The notes under the pieces are model-generated. The model had not been told where the DNA came from. It ran no database searches and was given only the letters and a program-made list of their open reading frames with translations. A stretch of DNA of 64,000 nucleotides. Origin: Pezicula radicicola (taxonomy: Eukaryota > Ascomycota > Leotiomycetes > Helotiales > Dermateaceae). Shown here piece by piece: positions 47,214 to 57,899 of the stretch; position 1 is the stretch's first letter, and each line of letters begins with the position of its first letter. The DNA is taken from positions 42,666 through 106,665 of the forward strand of contig PDUO01000099.1 in assembly GCA_003008705.1 (NCBI GenBank), given 5' to 3'. The position numbers and the translations under genes are program-made.

Positions 47214-47830
47214 GATGATGACTACAGTAGAGGGCGAGGAATTAATTGATGGAGATTGATCTGAAGAGGGATCTGTATACAGAGCAAAGCTGTTTTTGTT
47301 TTAATAGTTAGGTTGTCTGTCCTATTTATTTATAAGTGATCGATTTCCTAGGTCAACTGCAGTGATCTACGTACAAATATAGTGGAGACGGTATAAGGAC
47401 GGCGTATGGGATCCGTGCCGTGTACAGGGGAATGTAAACGTGAACGTGACTTCCGTGACCTCTGCCGGTTTTATTACTCGTATACTATAAAATTCGTATT
47501 ATATAATAAGGTTATTCTAACCTTTTACTATCCAAGCTTTATGCAGAAAAGGGACGTACAGTATTATGAAGAGTCAATCTACTATACCACGCCTAGACAA
47601 CAGCAAACCCCGCACTCTGTCATTCCCTTCCCCACATATTAATAATTCCACGCGAGTGGGTTCACGTAAGCTAGTTGGTGGTCCTTACTTGGTGACCTTT
47701 CTCCTTGGGTGCTAGCCATAGTGCTACTACCTTTCTCCTCTCTCCCTCCTCACCTATTCCTATTCCTGCTTCTGTTCCTGCTCTCCCGACATCTCGTATC
47801 TCCTACTCTACAACTTACTTCACTTGCAGG
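47214..47830. promoter_or_regulatory. Divergent intergenic region, CMD gene / Zn2Cys6 regulator
   Basis: 617 bp between divergent start codons. CT-rich stretches at about 47700-47820 precede the regulator. Specific CGG-triplet operators are not clearly visible. Confidence 0.45.
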
Positions 47831-50247
47831 ATGGAAAGTAACACTCTGAACACTCTGAACCCTCCGCCACCACGGCGGGCCTGTGAGGAATGCAACAGGA
47901 AGAAGACTAAATGTACGTTAAAAGACAGTGACGGAGCTGGCAAATCGAATTGGATCGAATCCAACGTGATGTAATGACTGATGACATCGTCTAGGTGACA
48001 TGAAGTGGCCACTCTGTGGCCTTTGCCAACGTACCGGACAGCAGTGTACCTTCCCGACACGTCGGAAGCAACATGTTCGTAGACAAAGATCTGTGACTCG
48101 GATTAACAAAGCGGGTAGTAGTACGACGTCGAACCTAGGTGTGTAATCTAAACAAACTGCCTCGGAGCATCAATCGCGTTAACAAGACTTAGAACGGCTG
48201 GTCAACCTGTTCGCTTCTAGAGTCGAGACTGAGGGGACCCGACGGCAAGAGGCCTCTCGTTTGATTGAAATACTATCGTTGTCTTTACCTGCAACCAGCT
48301 GTCATGGACAGGCCGCGAGCCAAACCAATCCTGAAGATTTGGAGCGAGTGCCGATCGTATCGCAAAGCGACCACCCGTCCGGAGAAGCCACGTCCACTGT
48401 TGTCGATAATCAAGAAGACTCGCGAAGAACACCCGACAACGGCCAGGACGCGTTGGATCAACAGTCGACACCAGCACCAGAACCGGATTTGCACAGTAGC
48501 AGCAGCAGCAGTAGTAACAGCAGCAGCAGTAGCTATGTCCCACACCACCTTCCCCCTCATGATGCAGCCAGCGACGAGATACCGGCCGATCTAGCACGAC
48601 GGCTGGTCGACACATTCTTTGTCCGAATCCAGCCCTGGTTGCCAATCTTCCACAGACCACGTTTCTATAAGAAGCATTTGGATCCGGGAACCCACCAACT
48701 CCGCAATATGAAGGAGCTACCTGCCGATGAAGCCTTGTTATTTTGGGCGATGCTCGCTTTGTCGGCTCGACATTGTCATTGGGATGATGTTGATGGCGTT
48801 TCGCCGGCAAACCGCGATGCCGCGTTTGCGTCCCATGCGATACGCCTTCAAGAAGAGGCCTGGAAGGGAACCGACAGCTCCCCATCCATTGCGCATGTCC
48901 AGGGCTGTGTTCTCCTCGCATTTTATTTATATTCATGCGGCTCCTTCCGCCAGGGGTGGGTCCTCGTGGGAATCTGTGTTCGACTGGTATATGAGCTCGA
49001 CATTCAGAATATTGATAGAGACGGCGGCGACCCCACGCTGTTGTTGGTGGACGACTGGGTCTCTCGAGAGGAGAAGCGAAGGCTGTGGTGGTTGATCTGG
49101 GAACTCGACCGCTTTGGCTCTAGCTTGGCCGAGCGACCTTACGCCATTGACAATCGGGATACGGCCGTCATGCTCCCCGTGTCGGACAAGAACTGGTTCA
49201 TGGAAATGCCAGTGGCGTCGGTGAAGCTGGACCCGCGGCCTGAAATGGCGTGGAAGGCTTTGCAAGGCTGCCCTAATCAAGACGGTAGAGCCTGGTTCCT
49301 GGTGAGCAACTACCTCTTGTGCCTAATTGATGAGCGCAAGCACTGTGAGCCGATTGAAGACCAGCGACTCCAGCTGGACGCCGTGATGAACTGTTTCCGC
49401 CTTGCGTTGCCTAGAGAGTTCCATCTCGATAGCGGAGCGCTCGTATTCGGCCCTGACAAATTTGCTCAGTGGAACTGGGTCATTGGCACCCAATTAATGG
49501 TCCTCACGGCCCGTGGCAAGTTGGATGAGATGTCGTCCGGGGATACCCATGCCCATGACAAATGCCCGAATCAACAGTCCCGGTCTTACCTCGAAGAACT
49601 GTTGCGCATCCTAAGCGTCTGGCCTCCGGAATGCATAGGCTATGCCCATCCTTTCCTCGCCTGCACTATCCCTGGACCGAGATCAGTCAATATCGCCCGG
49701 CCGACCGAGACCGAAGATGCACTGGCTACGTTGAAGAATGAACTTACAAGGCTGGCGCTTAGCCAATATGCTACCTACTGGAAGCTTGGATCGGTCCTGC
49801 TCGGTAAGCCCGCCCCCCTTGGTGACCCGGTGTGAAAAAAAAGAAAACAAAATTGTGGAATAGTAGTGAGCAATTCTAAGACTATAACCAGACCTTTGTG
49901 ATTTCGTGCAAGAAGCAAGGGCTATGCCGAGCCTCAACTCACCGGTGAAGTATCTCAGTGCTCTTGTGCCCTCTTCCCAACAAGCGAGGAATCACTACCC
50001 ATCACCTAACGGGCAGCTTCCCGTAGACAACTTTTATTTCCTCCAGCCGTCAATACACGCCTCGGACGGCAGTACATCATCGTATCACTTAGCTCCAGAT
50101 CAAAGGGCTGGGGACGCCGCTCAGCCCCCAGCCACATTATCTACCATGTACGGCTCTGATAATATTCCCGCCCTTGCCACCTACAGTGGCCTTGATACGG
50201 ACCTGGCAGACTCTTTCCAGGATTATTTCCCAGATATTTTCACCTAG
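47831..50247 (+). CDS. Zn2Cys6 transcription factor with fungal-specific regulatory domain
   Basis: Exons 47831-47912, 47995-48138, 48193-49803 and 49913-50247 sum to 2172 nt, 723 residues. Six cysteines at residues 18, 21, 28, 35, 38 and 45 form the binuclear zinc cluster (C-x2-C-x6-C-x6-C-x2-C-x6-C), completed across intron 1. A basic linker (RRKQHVRRQR) and a short helical dimerisation stretch (LERLVNLFASRV) follow. A poly-Ser linker near residues 170-185 precedes the fungal_trans-type domain: LVDTFFVRIQPWLPIFHRPRFY, ALLFWAMLALSARH and EEKRRLWWLIWELDRFGS. The C-terminus is acidic and aromatic (DSFQDYFPDIFT), as in activation domains. It sits within the catabolic genes and is the likely pathway-specific activator. 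Confidence 0.93.
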
Positions 50248-51036
50248 TAAGGTCGCTGGTAGACTCGGGGAATTCAGGTGCGTCCTGCTAGGTTCGGGAC
50301 TGTTTTATATATTATGCTAAGGGTACTAATATTATCCAGTATTCTTTGGCTTGTTCTCTGATAAATGGGTTTAATAGTCGAATTCTGTTGGTTAGAAAGA
50401 TCGACTCGATTACAGAGTAAACATAGCCCGAGAGAACTATATATATATATAATAGAGTGGGCGGGATGTAAGTGCTGCTTTCGTATAAACTACTAGAGCT
50501 TATTTTAACTAACACACCTCCTTAGGAATATATAGCTAAAGCTATTCAGGTGTATCTAGAAACAATAGTAGGAAAAATGGCGCAAATAATAGCTGAAGCT
50601 TACTATTAACTCTTTAGTAACCCTTGAAGAACCCCTTGAATCTTGATCTTAAGTAACCCTAATCCTCCCGTTTATACATATATTAAATTGTTTAATTATA
50701 AGAGAGGTTCTGATCTTCACTTTACATATAGAAGAGCTGTCATAGTGGACGGACAAATGAGAACATAAGCGAGGATAAGCGAGGATACCCAAAAGGACCA
50801 AGTCGATTAGCATAGACGTACGTACTGTACCTCGAATGTTACTGTACGAGCAGAGATAGGTTGAGAAACATAGCCATTCCTGATCTGCGCTCGTCAGGTG
50901 TTATATTACCACCTATTTATTGATGGACAGCTTGGACAAACATGTTTCTGTCACAGCCATATACATATATACACCTTCTATATGCAGTCAAACAACAAAC
51001 ACCGTCAATTCTAGCCCTGCACACGTTGTAGGCTAG
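50248..51036. other. Convergent intergenic region, AT-rich
   Basis: 3' flanks of the regulator (plus) and the FAH gene (minus). A TATATATATA run lies at about 50439-50450. Repeat-like AT-rich DNA at 50500-50740. No gene recognised. Confidence 0.45.
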
Positions 51037-52014
51037 CTAGTCAAAGGTGATCCTATTCGCAATTCCTCCCAGCCCCTCAAACTCGACCTCCACCACATCG
51101 CCGTCCTTCAAGAATTTCTTCTGAGGGAATCCCACGCCTGACGGTGTCCCCGTCATGACGACCGTGCCCTTGCGCAAGGTTGTCCCACGCGATAGATGGG
51201 CGATGAGCTGCTTTACTGTCCAGATCATGTCCTCGGTGCCTGTCTCTTGCCGGACCTCTCCGTTAACCTTGGTTACATAGCGGAGCGTGTGCGGGTCTGG
51301 GATCAGCTCTGTAGACCAAATGGCCGGCCCGATCGGGGCAAACCCATCGAAAGACTTGGAATAGCAGTTTTGTCCGCCTGACGCCTCGGGCCGCTGGAAG
51401 TTGCGGGCCGTTACATCGTTTCCTGCCGCGTATCCCAAGACGTACTGCAAAGCGTCTGACTCGGCTACGTTTTTGGCGTCGCGGCCGACGACGAAGACCA
51501 GTTCGCCCTCATAGTCTAGCATTCCCTGCGCGTCGGCGTGGACGTGGACGTCACTGGTCGGGCCGGCGAGGGCGTCGGCATACTTGGTGAAGATGACCGG
51601 ATTCGTGGGAATCGTTATCTATTCAGTCATTAATTTGTCCGTGAGACAGACAGGCAGGCAGTACCTAGGGAGGAGAGGAGACAAGACACTCACACCGACT
51701 TCCTTAGCATGTGTACGGTAGTTTAGACCCACGCAGATAATGATGGGAACTTTCTCCAACGGACAGAGCAACTGTCAGTCAGTCAGTCAGTCACCTATTC
51801 AAGACTTTTTTTCTTTTCTGTTCTATTGAATATATATCACAGTTAAATTACTTGCCTTGGGAACAGTGACAGCTGCCGCCTGAGAAGATGTAAATCCCGT
51901 GTCCAGATCTCCGTTCAGTTTGGTGACTGTATACCCATTCTTGTTGCTGTTCTCCAGATTGCCGTAATGAGTCTCGCCGTTGTGCTCATAGCGGACCAGT
52001 TTTGTGAACCCCAT
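51037..52014 (-). CDS. Fumarylacetoacetate hydrolase (FAH)-family hydrolase/hydratase
   Basis: Exons 52014-51856, 51771-51694 and 51618-51037 sum to 819 nt, 272 residues. The family cleaves or hydrates/isomerises oxo-acids from aromatic ring fission. Visible motifs: IIICVGLNYRTHAKEVG, the metal-site block MLDYEGELVFVVGR, GYAAGNDVTARNFQ with a metal Asp, SKSFDGFAPIGPAIW, and VVMTGTPSGVGFPQKKFLKDGDVVEVEFEGLG. All catalytic positions look intact. Intron 1 uses a GC-AG pair (donor AAG|GCAAGT); a GT donor nearby would break the frame. It starts head-to-head with the VOC dioxygenase gene 476 bp away, which supports a shared ring-cleavage pathway. Reaction details are not deducible. Confidence 0.95.
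51772..51855 (-). other. GC-AG intron in the FAH-family gene
   Basis: The 84-bp intron begins GCAAGT after AAG, the consensus of GC donors, and ends CTGACTGACAG. Only this pair joins VTVPK to LLCPLEKVPIIICVG in frame. It contains a GTCA/GACT tetramer run. Confidence 0.8.
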
Positions 52015-52490
52015 GGCGAGGCGAGGCGAGGCGAGGCGATGCAATTAATGTTCGAGAAGGTTGTCTGTATCTATCTGTCTACTGTCGGGCAAACTAAGGA
52101 AACGAAAGGAACCAAATGAGTTTATCGTTTTAAATCGAGAAATGTATTATCGAGCCGTGCAAAAACACCGTGAATTTGCCTTGCATTGTTTCGCGCCATT
52201 GAATTGAATTCAAAATTAGCGAGTAGGTCTGAGTTGGTTGGCTACCCGGTCACCAACGGCAGCCGTTGCAAATCACCGTGAATTGCCATCCCAGATGCCC
52301 GACCCCTTTGTCTAGCTAGCTATAACAAGATGGGCCAAAAACATATACGATTCTGTTCGTTTGAAGAAGAAAAAAATAAAAAATAAAAAAATAAAACAAA
52401 AAAGACAAACTAGCCTGGGAGCAGAAACTGCTTTTTCAACTACGAAGAACTTGACTGCGGCTTCATCACTGCCTCCCATTATTACTTATT
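52015..52490. promoter_or_regulatory. Divergent intergenic region, FAH hydrolase / VOC dioxygenase
   Basis: 476 bp between divergent starts. Contains a GCGAG pentamer run at about 52016-52036, next to the FAH start, and an A-rich tract (about 52366-52410) before the VOC gene. Likely controls both genes. Confidence 0.55.
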
Positions 52491-53753
52491 ATGACCATGG
52501 CCGATTCTAAGAAGATCCAGGTGGTCCGCCTTGGTTCGGTTCACTATCAACATCCCGACCTTGAGAAGGCCTCTTCCTTCCTCTTGGACTTTGGTCTCAT
52601 CGAGGTTGCCAGGCAGGATGGACGAATCTATTATCGCGGATTTGGCGTGGATCCGTACGTCTACGTGGCCGAGGCCACTTTATCCTCTCGTCGAAAGTTC
52701 CTGGGGGGAACCTGGGTGGTTGAGTCGGTCGCGGACCTCCAGCTGGCCGCATCGCTTCCCAACGCTTCAGCGATCCGCGCCAACAACGCGCCAGGAGGAG
52801 GCCAGATTGTCACGGTGATGGATCCCAATGGCTTCCCCGTGAATTTCATCCACGGCCAGAGTCTGCGGCAGACCGATCCCTTGGAACGCATCGACTGCAA
52901 CACCAGCAAGCCCAGTATTGTACAGAATCTGGCCCAAGAGAAGCAGCGTCGTGGAGAATTCCGCCGCATGCAACCCGGCCCGAGTCCAGTGCATAAGCTC
53001 GGGCATTATGGGTTCATGGTGCCCAGGTCCCGTTACGACCAGACTCTGAACTGGTATCTTTCTCATATGACACTCACCCCAACCGATACCGTTTATGACC
53101 CGGACACGGGGGAAGATCTGACGTGCTTTGTGCATATCGATCGGGGGCTAGAATACAGCGACCACCATGTGAGTGAGACAGACCTTTTACACAAAATTTA
53201 AATTTAAATCAGATACATGAATCTAATACCTCTCCTTTCCTTTCCCTTCCTTTCCTTCCAGCGGCTAACAAGATATGACACCCAGAGTCTGTTCTTGAGC
53301 GTGACGCCCGAGGAGCAAGTGCACGTGCATCACTCCAGCTTCGAGATCAACGATTTTGATACGCAGTCCTTGGGCCACGACTGGCTTCGTTCCAAGACCT
53401 GGACCAATTGCTGGGGCATTGGCCGACACGTTCTAGGGAGTCAGATCTTTGACTACTGGTAAGTAAGCTTTGCTGCACCGTTCTTGTCCATGTCCTCCTT
53501 TCGGCGCTGACTTCCTTTCTTCTTGATCATCAGGTTCGACGCATCAGGGAACATCGTCGAGCACTACGCCGACGGAGACGTGGTCAACAGTCAGACTCCT
53601 AGCTCGAGGTCGCCTGGAGGCCCCCATTCCATTCATATCTGGGGACCGAATCTCCCACTAGCATTCTTAACGGGAGATGAATCGCATGCTGGGCAAAGCA
53701 TCATAGCACCGCCTGATGTACTCGCGGCTAAGCCGGCGGTGATAAGCACCTAG
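52491..53753 (+). CDS. Two-module VOC-superfamily protein, extradiol (meta-cleavage) dioxygenase-like
   Basis: Exons 52491-53168, 53286-53458 and 53534-53753 sum to 1071 nt, 356 residues. N-terminal module SVHYQHPDLEKASSFLLDFGL without a full metal site; C-terminal module with the expected ligands: His172 in KLGHYGFMV, His241/242 in VHVHHSSFEI, and Glu293 in NIVEHYADGD, the H-H-E facial triad of type I extradiol dioxygenases. FDYWFDASGN precedes the Glu as in family members. A non-enzymatic glyoxalase-like role is less likely given the full triad. Two in-frame acceptors exist for intron 1 (AG at 53261 or 53285), differing by 24 nt; the distal one gives family-like HHSLFLS. Divergent from the FAH gene. 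Confidence 0.9.
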
Positions 53754-54700
53754 CTAGCTAAACTTGATGATCAAAATCAGAAAAGAATTAACGTTTCAGA
53801 CGCCTTACCATTAGGTATAGGAAGTTGCAGAATGGCTCGTTGGCAGGCCAGGCGGGAAACGAGTAGAAAGGGAAGGTTTTGCGGATTGTATATAGACTAG
53901 CAGAAATATTCATCTACAATATGTAACACAATCTATCATATACGCAGTATAGAGTGTACTAAGTATACAGGAGTATCTCAGGCAGGGAGACTAATCAGTG
54001 GGAGTAGTAGACTCGCAGAGTAGGTCTTAACGATAACCGCAGGCAGCCTAGGAGGGGAATGTATCTCCTCTGTAACGCTTCGGCTTGCGTCACCTACGGA
54101 ACGCTGTAGCAGGTTATAGTCTTAAAACTTAAAATTTAATATATGTAATGGTTTCATGCCATTGTAAGGGGTTGATCTAGAATAATATAGTATTATTGGT
54201 ATTATTGGTAATAATTGTAGAAGAAAAAGAAGAAGAAGTGTGTGGCCACTAATATAAGCGAGGCACTTAGTGGGAGACTAAGTGGTGAAACGTGACAGTT
54301 CCACTCCTACCAAGAAAGGTATTACCGAGTGTCTATGAGGTAGGAAGAAGTATTGTAGAGAAGAATAGGTATGGTCACCGGGGTCCTAATACGTGTACAA
54401 GTACAATGCTAAAATTGATATTTAAACAATACTACGTCTGAATTTCATAGCTAATACTTCAATTTAGGTGCGATTTTTTATAGTAGGGTAGGTAGCTTTA
54501 ATAATTGCGATTTCCTGGCTTGCATATACACCTAATAAAATGGACGGATTTTAAAACCGTCGGCCTTCGTAATCTTCTGAGGAGGTGTTGTCCCCTAGAT
54601 AGTTCCAAGGTACTGCTTCGGCGTGTCCCTTTCCCACCCTCTCTCGTTCTGAGAATTTTGACTTGTTGAGGCTCGTCGACGTCACTTTTGAGCCCTACGT
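53754..54700. other. Convergent intergenic region, repeat-like
   Basis: Between the VOC gene (plus) and the FAD monooxygenase (minus). The 54100-54450 part (AT-rich, with GTGGCCACTAATATAAGCG and GTGACAGTTCCAC phrases) resembles a decayed LTR but I see no paired copy. A short near-palindrome GACGGATTTTAAAACCGTC lies at about 54544-54562. Confidence 0.4.
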
Positions 54701-56113
54701 TACTGCCCCTGAGCTTGTGGATCGTAATATTGCGAAAAGTCGTGTCGAAGGACGTTCAGGCCCTATTAGAGTCAGATTCTGGTTCCGCTCTTCTTAACGG
54801 TAAAGACTCACCAGCATCAATTCGCGGGCCACGGTCTTATCCGATTCCGCCCTGCGGCACAAAGCAAAGAGTGGATCGCGTTCTCCGGCTGTTTCGGGAT
54901 CTTGGGCATGGAGCCGTCGAAAGTTCTCTCGTGATGAAGGGTCGATGATGTTATAATAGATCTGGCGACGAACTTCGCTATATTTGTCTAGAATGCTGTC
55001 TCCAGCTAAGCCTTTGTGGATGCCAAGGAGACAGTCAAAAAGACTTCCCACATCGGCAATTCCGCCAGTGAGCCCCAAGCCTCCGCTAGCGATCGATTAC
55101 CATGAGTCCAATCTGCCATCAAGGCGATATTCACTTACAATGGATTGCATAGATGGGCCGCATCTGCAGCAAGAACGAACCTCCCGACGTGGAAGCTTGG
55201 GGCACATCGTTGCTGCATCTTATACGGACTTATGTTAGTGATCTTGTATTCGGAGGGGTTAGGACACCCTGGAAGGAGTTCTTGAAATCTCGCGGGCTGC
55301 CTGCTTTCGTATTCTTTGGCGGTGAGACCAGGCACTTCAGAGTAGCTGACTCGGTATAAGCCGTCAGGCGTGATCTTCGCTACCATGTGCCAGTTGGTGG
55401 GATGTATAATATAATTTGTGTCCGAATAGCCGAACTTTGAAAAGTCATAATAGACCTAAAGATAGTTCATCAGTGAATAGAAGGAGTTTGCATGGGTCCG
55501 AAGGAAGAAGAAATACATTTGTCGACACGATCTGTGCATTGAGGGTCTCCCCAGGATAGTTCAGATCACCGAAAAGTGAACGCCGGACTTGACTGTTAGC
55601 ACCATCGCATCCGATGATATAGTCTGCTTCGTATCTCTCACTACCTGTAGGTGTCTCGACAGACACCCACGCTTTTGCTCCGTCTTGGCCAATGTCGACC
55701 ACGCGATGGCGCCATCTCAACTTCGCGGTTGGCTGAGCTAGGACATGATCGTGAAGAATGCTGCAAAGGTGATTCAGAGGCAAGACCACCATTCGGTCTG
55801 GGAAGTCGGGTTCCAGCACGTCAAAGTACATACTGGCTATCGGGCTACCATCTGCTTTGCGCCAAGTGAAATCCCGAGGCTTGAAGCCCGCGGCAATAAC
55901 ATCGTCAATCACGCCTGCTCGTCGCAATTCGGCCACAGCAGGAGGCGCGTAGTGAGCGGCTCGTGGTTGATCGTCAATCGTAATCCCAGCATCTAAAAGC
56001 TCGACGTTGACGCCATTTTTTGCGAGAAGCAGTGCAAGTAAAAGACCAGAAGGGCCGGCACCAACGATGATGATACGAGAAATACTGCTCACAGTGCCCG
56101 CCATATTGTGCAT
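54701..56113 (-). CDS. FAD-dependent aromatic hydroxylase (PheA/MhpA/TfdB-type flavoprotein monooxygenase)
   Basis: Exons 56113-55517, 55455-55139, 55085-54812 and 54763-54701 sum to 1251 nt, 416 residues. Group A flavoprotein hydroxylases add an OH to a phenolic ring using NAD(P)H. FAD motif IIIVGAGPSGLLLALLLAKNG (GxGxxG at residues 18-23), DG motif YIIGCDGANSQVRRSL (Asp170), and the second FAD/GD-type motif AADAAHLCNPFGGLGLTGG near residues 296-314, rebuilt across intron 2. The substrate half includes VYYDFSKFGYSDTNYIIHPTNW. The short last exon ends GLNVLRHDFSQYYDP, typical of this family's C-terminus. No targeting signal, so cytosolic. It probably supplies the catechol-like substrate to the VOC enzyme next door. 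Confidence 0.93.
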
Positions 56114-57016
56114 CTGAATTGATGAGATACCTTTGTTGTGGTTTGTGACGCAATTCGATCAACCGTCCTCTCTCAGATATATGGTTGACTACTTAGTGAT
56201 CCGACCTCCCCAGGCATGTGGGGCCTAGCGCACTGTTGTGGAAGACATGATGCAAAGTGAGGAGAGATCTTCTGGACCCATGAATGCCATGGGGGGCTAC
56301 TACAGTATGGGGATAACACAGTAACACAGGTACCTAAGTTCGATGACGGCAATTCTCAAGATTTAGCGAGCACCTGCCCCACCGGAGAGGAGCGGAGATT
56401 TGCAACTGGGTTTGGGTGGGACTACATAGGGATGACAATTGCGGAACCCATACTACCGGTAAGTATTGGGAGCCCTGAATAAACCTTATTTTTTCTAAAT
56501 AGGGTTTATTTCAAAGGGGGGGGTTGCACTTAAGCCTGGTCCAAACGTTGTAGATCATCCTGTAGGTCTGTGCTAGGCTCTATGCACGAGAACAATAATA
56601 GTTGGTTTAGATATGACAGCTTCGATTAAGTGTTACCTGAGCGCAAAGAAGATGTCAAAGAACATAGGGAATAAGAAGACTAGTTATACTGTAGTAAGGC
56701 TTATTTATTACTATAAGTACTAACTACTAGAATCTAAATATCTTTATATATACTGTTATGTCCGTAGATAATATCTCGTGTTAGAAATTTCAACATTTAT
56801 ACACAGACGGTCCTCTGCAACTTTATGTTGTAATAAGAATAATAAGGTAATAGCAGCAATAGCTTCAATGTTGTCATAGAACCTTCACGTCTTAAACAAT
56901 GTATATTTTATAGCATGATAGTTTGTTGAAAACCGTTGCGAATGACTTATCTACGGAATCTCTCATCTTCAATATTGCAATACCATATCATGCCATTGTT
57001 ATCTTCCTATATGTCT
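56114..57016. other. Intergenic, AT-rich, no gene seen
   Basis: Promoter side of the FAD hydroxylase and 3' flank of the methyltransferase relic. A small hairpin (GAATAAACC ... GGTTTATTTC) beside a G8 run lies at about 56475-56527. AT-rich and RIP-like from about 56680. Confidence 0.4.
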
Positions 57017-57870
57017 TTACTTTAGCTCCGCTTCAATAGCCGCGTAATTTGTCCCAGTAGCTGTGTGTATCTTCTTCATTTTGAGGCCAGCAGAATCAAG
57101 GAGGTTGTTCCACTGCGTCTCGGTTCGCTCGGTGCCACTCAATATCATCATGTTGAGATCCACGGCACATACCTCTGTATCGGCACCGACAGCTGGAATC
57201 ACCATTTCGCCGATCACGATACGGGATTTTTGTGGCTCCATTGCTTCCGCAATAATCTTCAGGATCGTGACGCAAACTTCATCAGACCAGTCGTGCAAAC
57301 ATCTTCGGATGTAGTAGATTAATGCTCCTAATCAATGATTAGCTGCTCATATTGATAAGACATATGCTCTCTGGGTGCATGTACCTTTGACTGGTTGAGG
57401 CATGAAGAAATCATATCCCATCTTCTCTATGCCAATTGGCAATTCAGTGGCTTCAGCTATGACTTCCGCTCGATCTTGCAGTATCATTCTTCCTTTGATA
57501 TTGGGGCAGAGACTTTTGATCTCACGCGTAGCATGTCCTTTACCACCTCCAACATCTACTACCAAAAGAGTTTCCTCACTAGTCTTTAATTTTTCAAATT
57601 CCATCTCAAACGGGAAGATACCAACAGTCCAGTTGGCAGACTGGGTCTGGGCAGCCATAGCGAAATTGAAGTTCTTGAGCCTTTCTGGGAATAGTGTCAT
57701 ATATTCCCAAGTATCTTTTCCACCCGTTTGGTGACCAAAAGTATACGGATTGTTCCTACTTAATGTTGGAATCGACCAACCGTTGGATTTGAAGAAATCC
57801 GAAATTTTGAATTCGTAATATCGCTTTAGGTGTGCTGCCTCTTTGAGTTTAGCGCACCCGTATACAGTAA
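57017..57870 (-). pseudogene. O-methyltransferase (class I SAM, fungal type), N-terminally truncated
   Basis: Two coding blocks joined by a short intron (donor GTACAT near 57383; acceptor near 57330) give about 260 residues. They match the C-terminal catalytic domain of fungal sterigmatocystin/caffeate-type O-methyltransferases: FFKSNGWSIPTL, SAM motif VVDVGGGKGHATREI, RMILQDRAEVI, the catalytic-His block LHDWSDEVCVTIL, and RIVIGEMVIP. The N-terminal dimerisation/winged-helix part (about 120-150 residues) and start codon are missing. The frame runs into AT-rich, RIP-like DNA at about 57870-57905. The remaining catalytic core has no stop codon, so truncation may be recent. Confidence 0.8.
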
Positions 57871-57899
57871 AGCGCCTTGCTAAACCAAGCTGCTGCTTT

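Noticed and set aside
54100..54450. Solo LTR of a retrotransposon
   Set aside because: Phrases look LTR-like, but I found no paired copy, no clear TG...CA ends and no target duplication in this window.
56475..56527. Hairpin plus G-run as another MITE
   Set aside because: Stem is only about 10 bp, no TA duplication is visible and the core word AATGTTA is missing.
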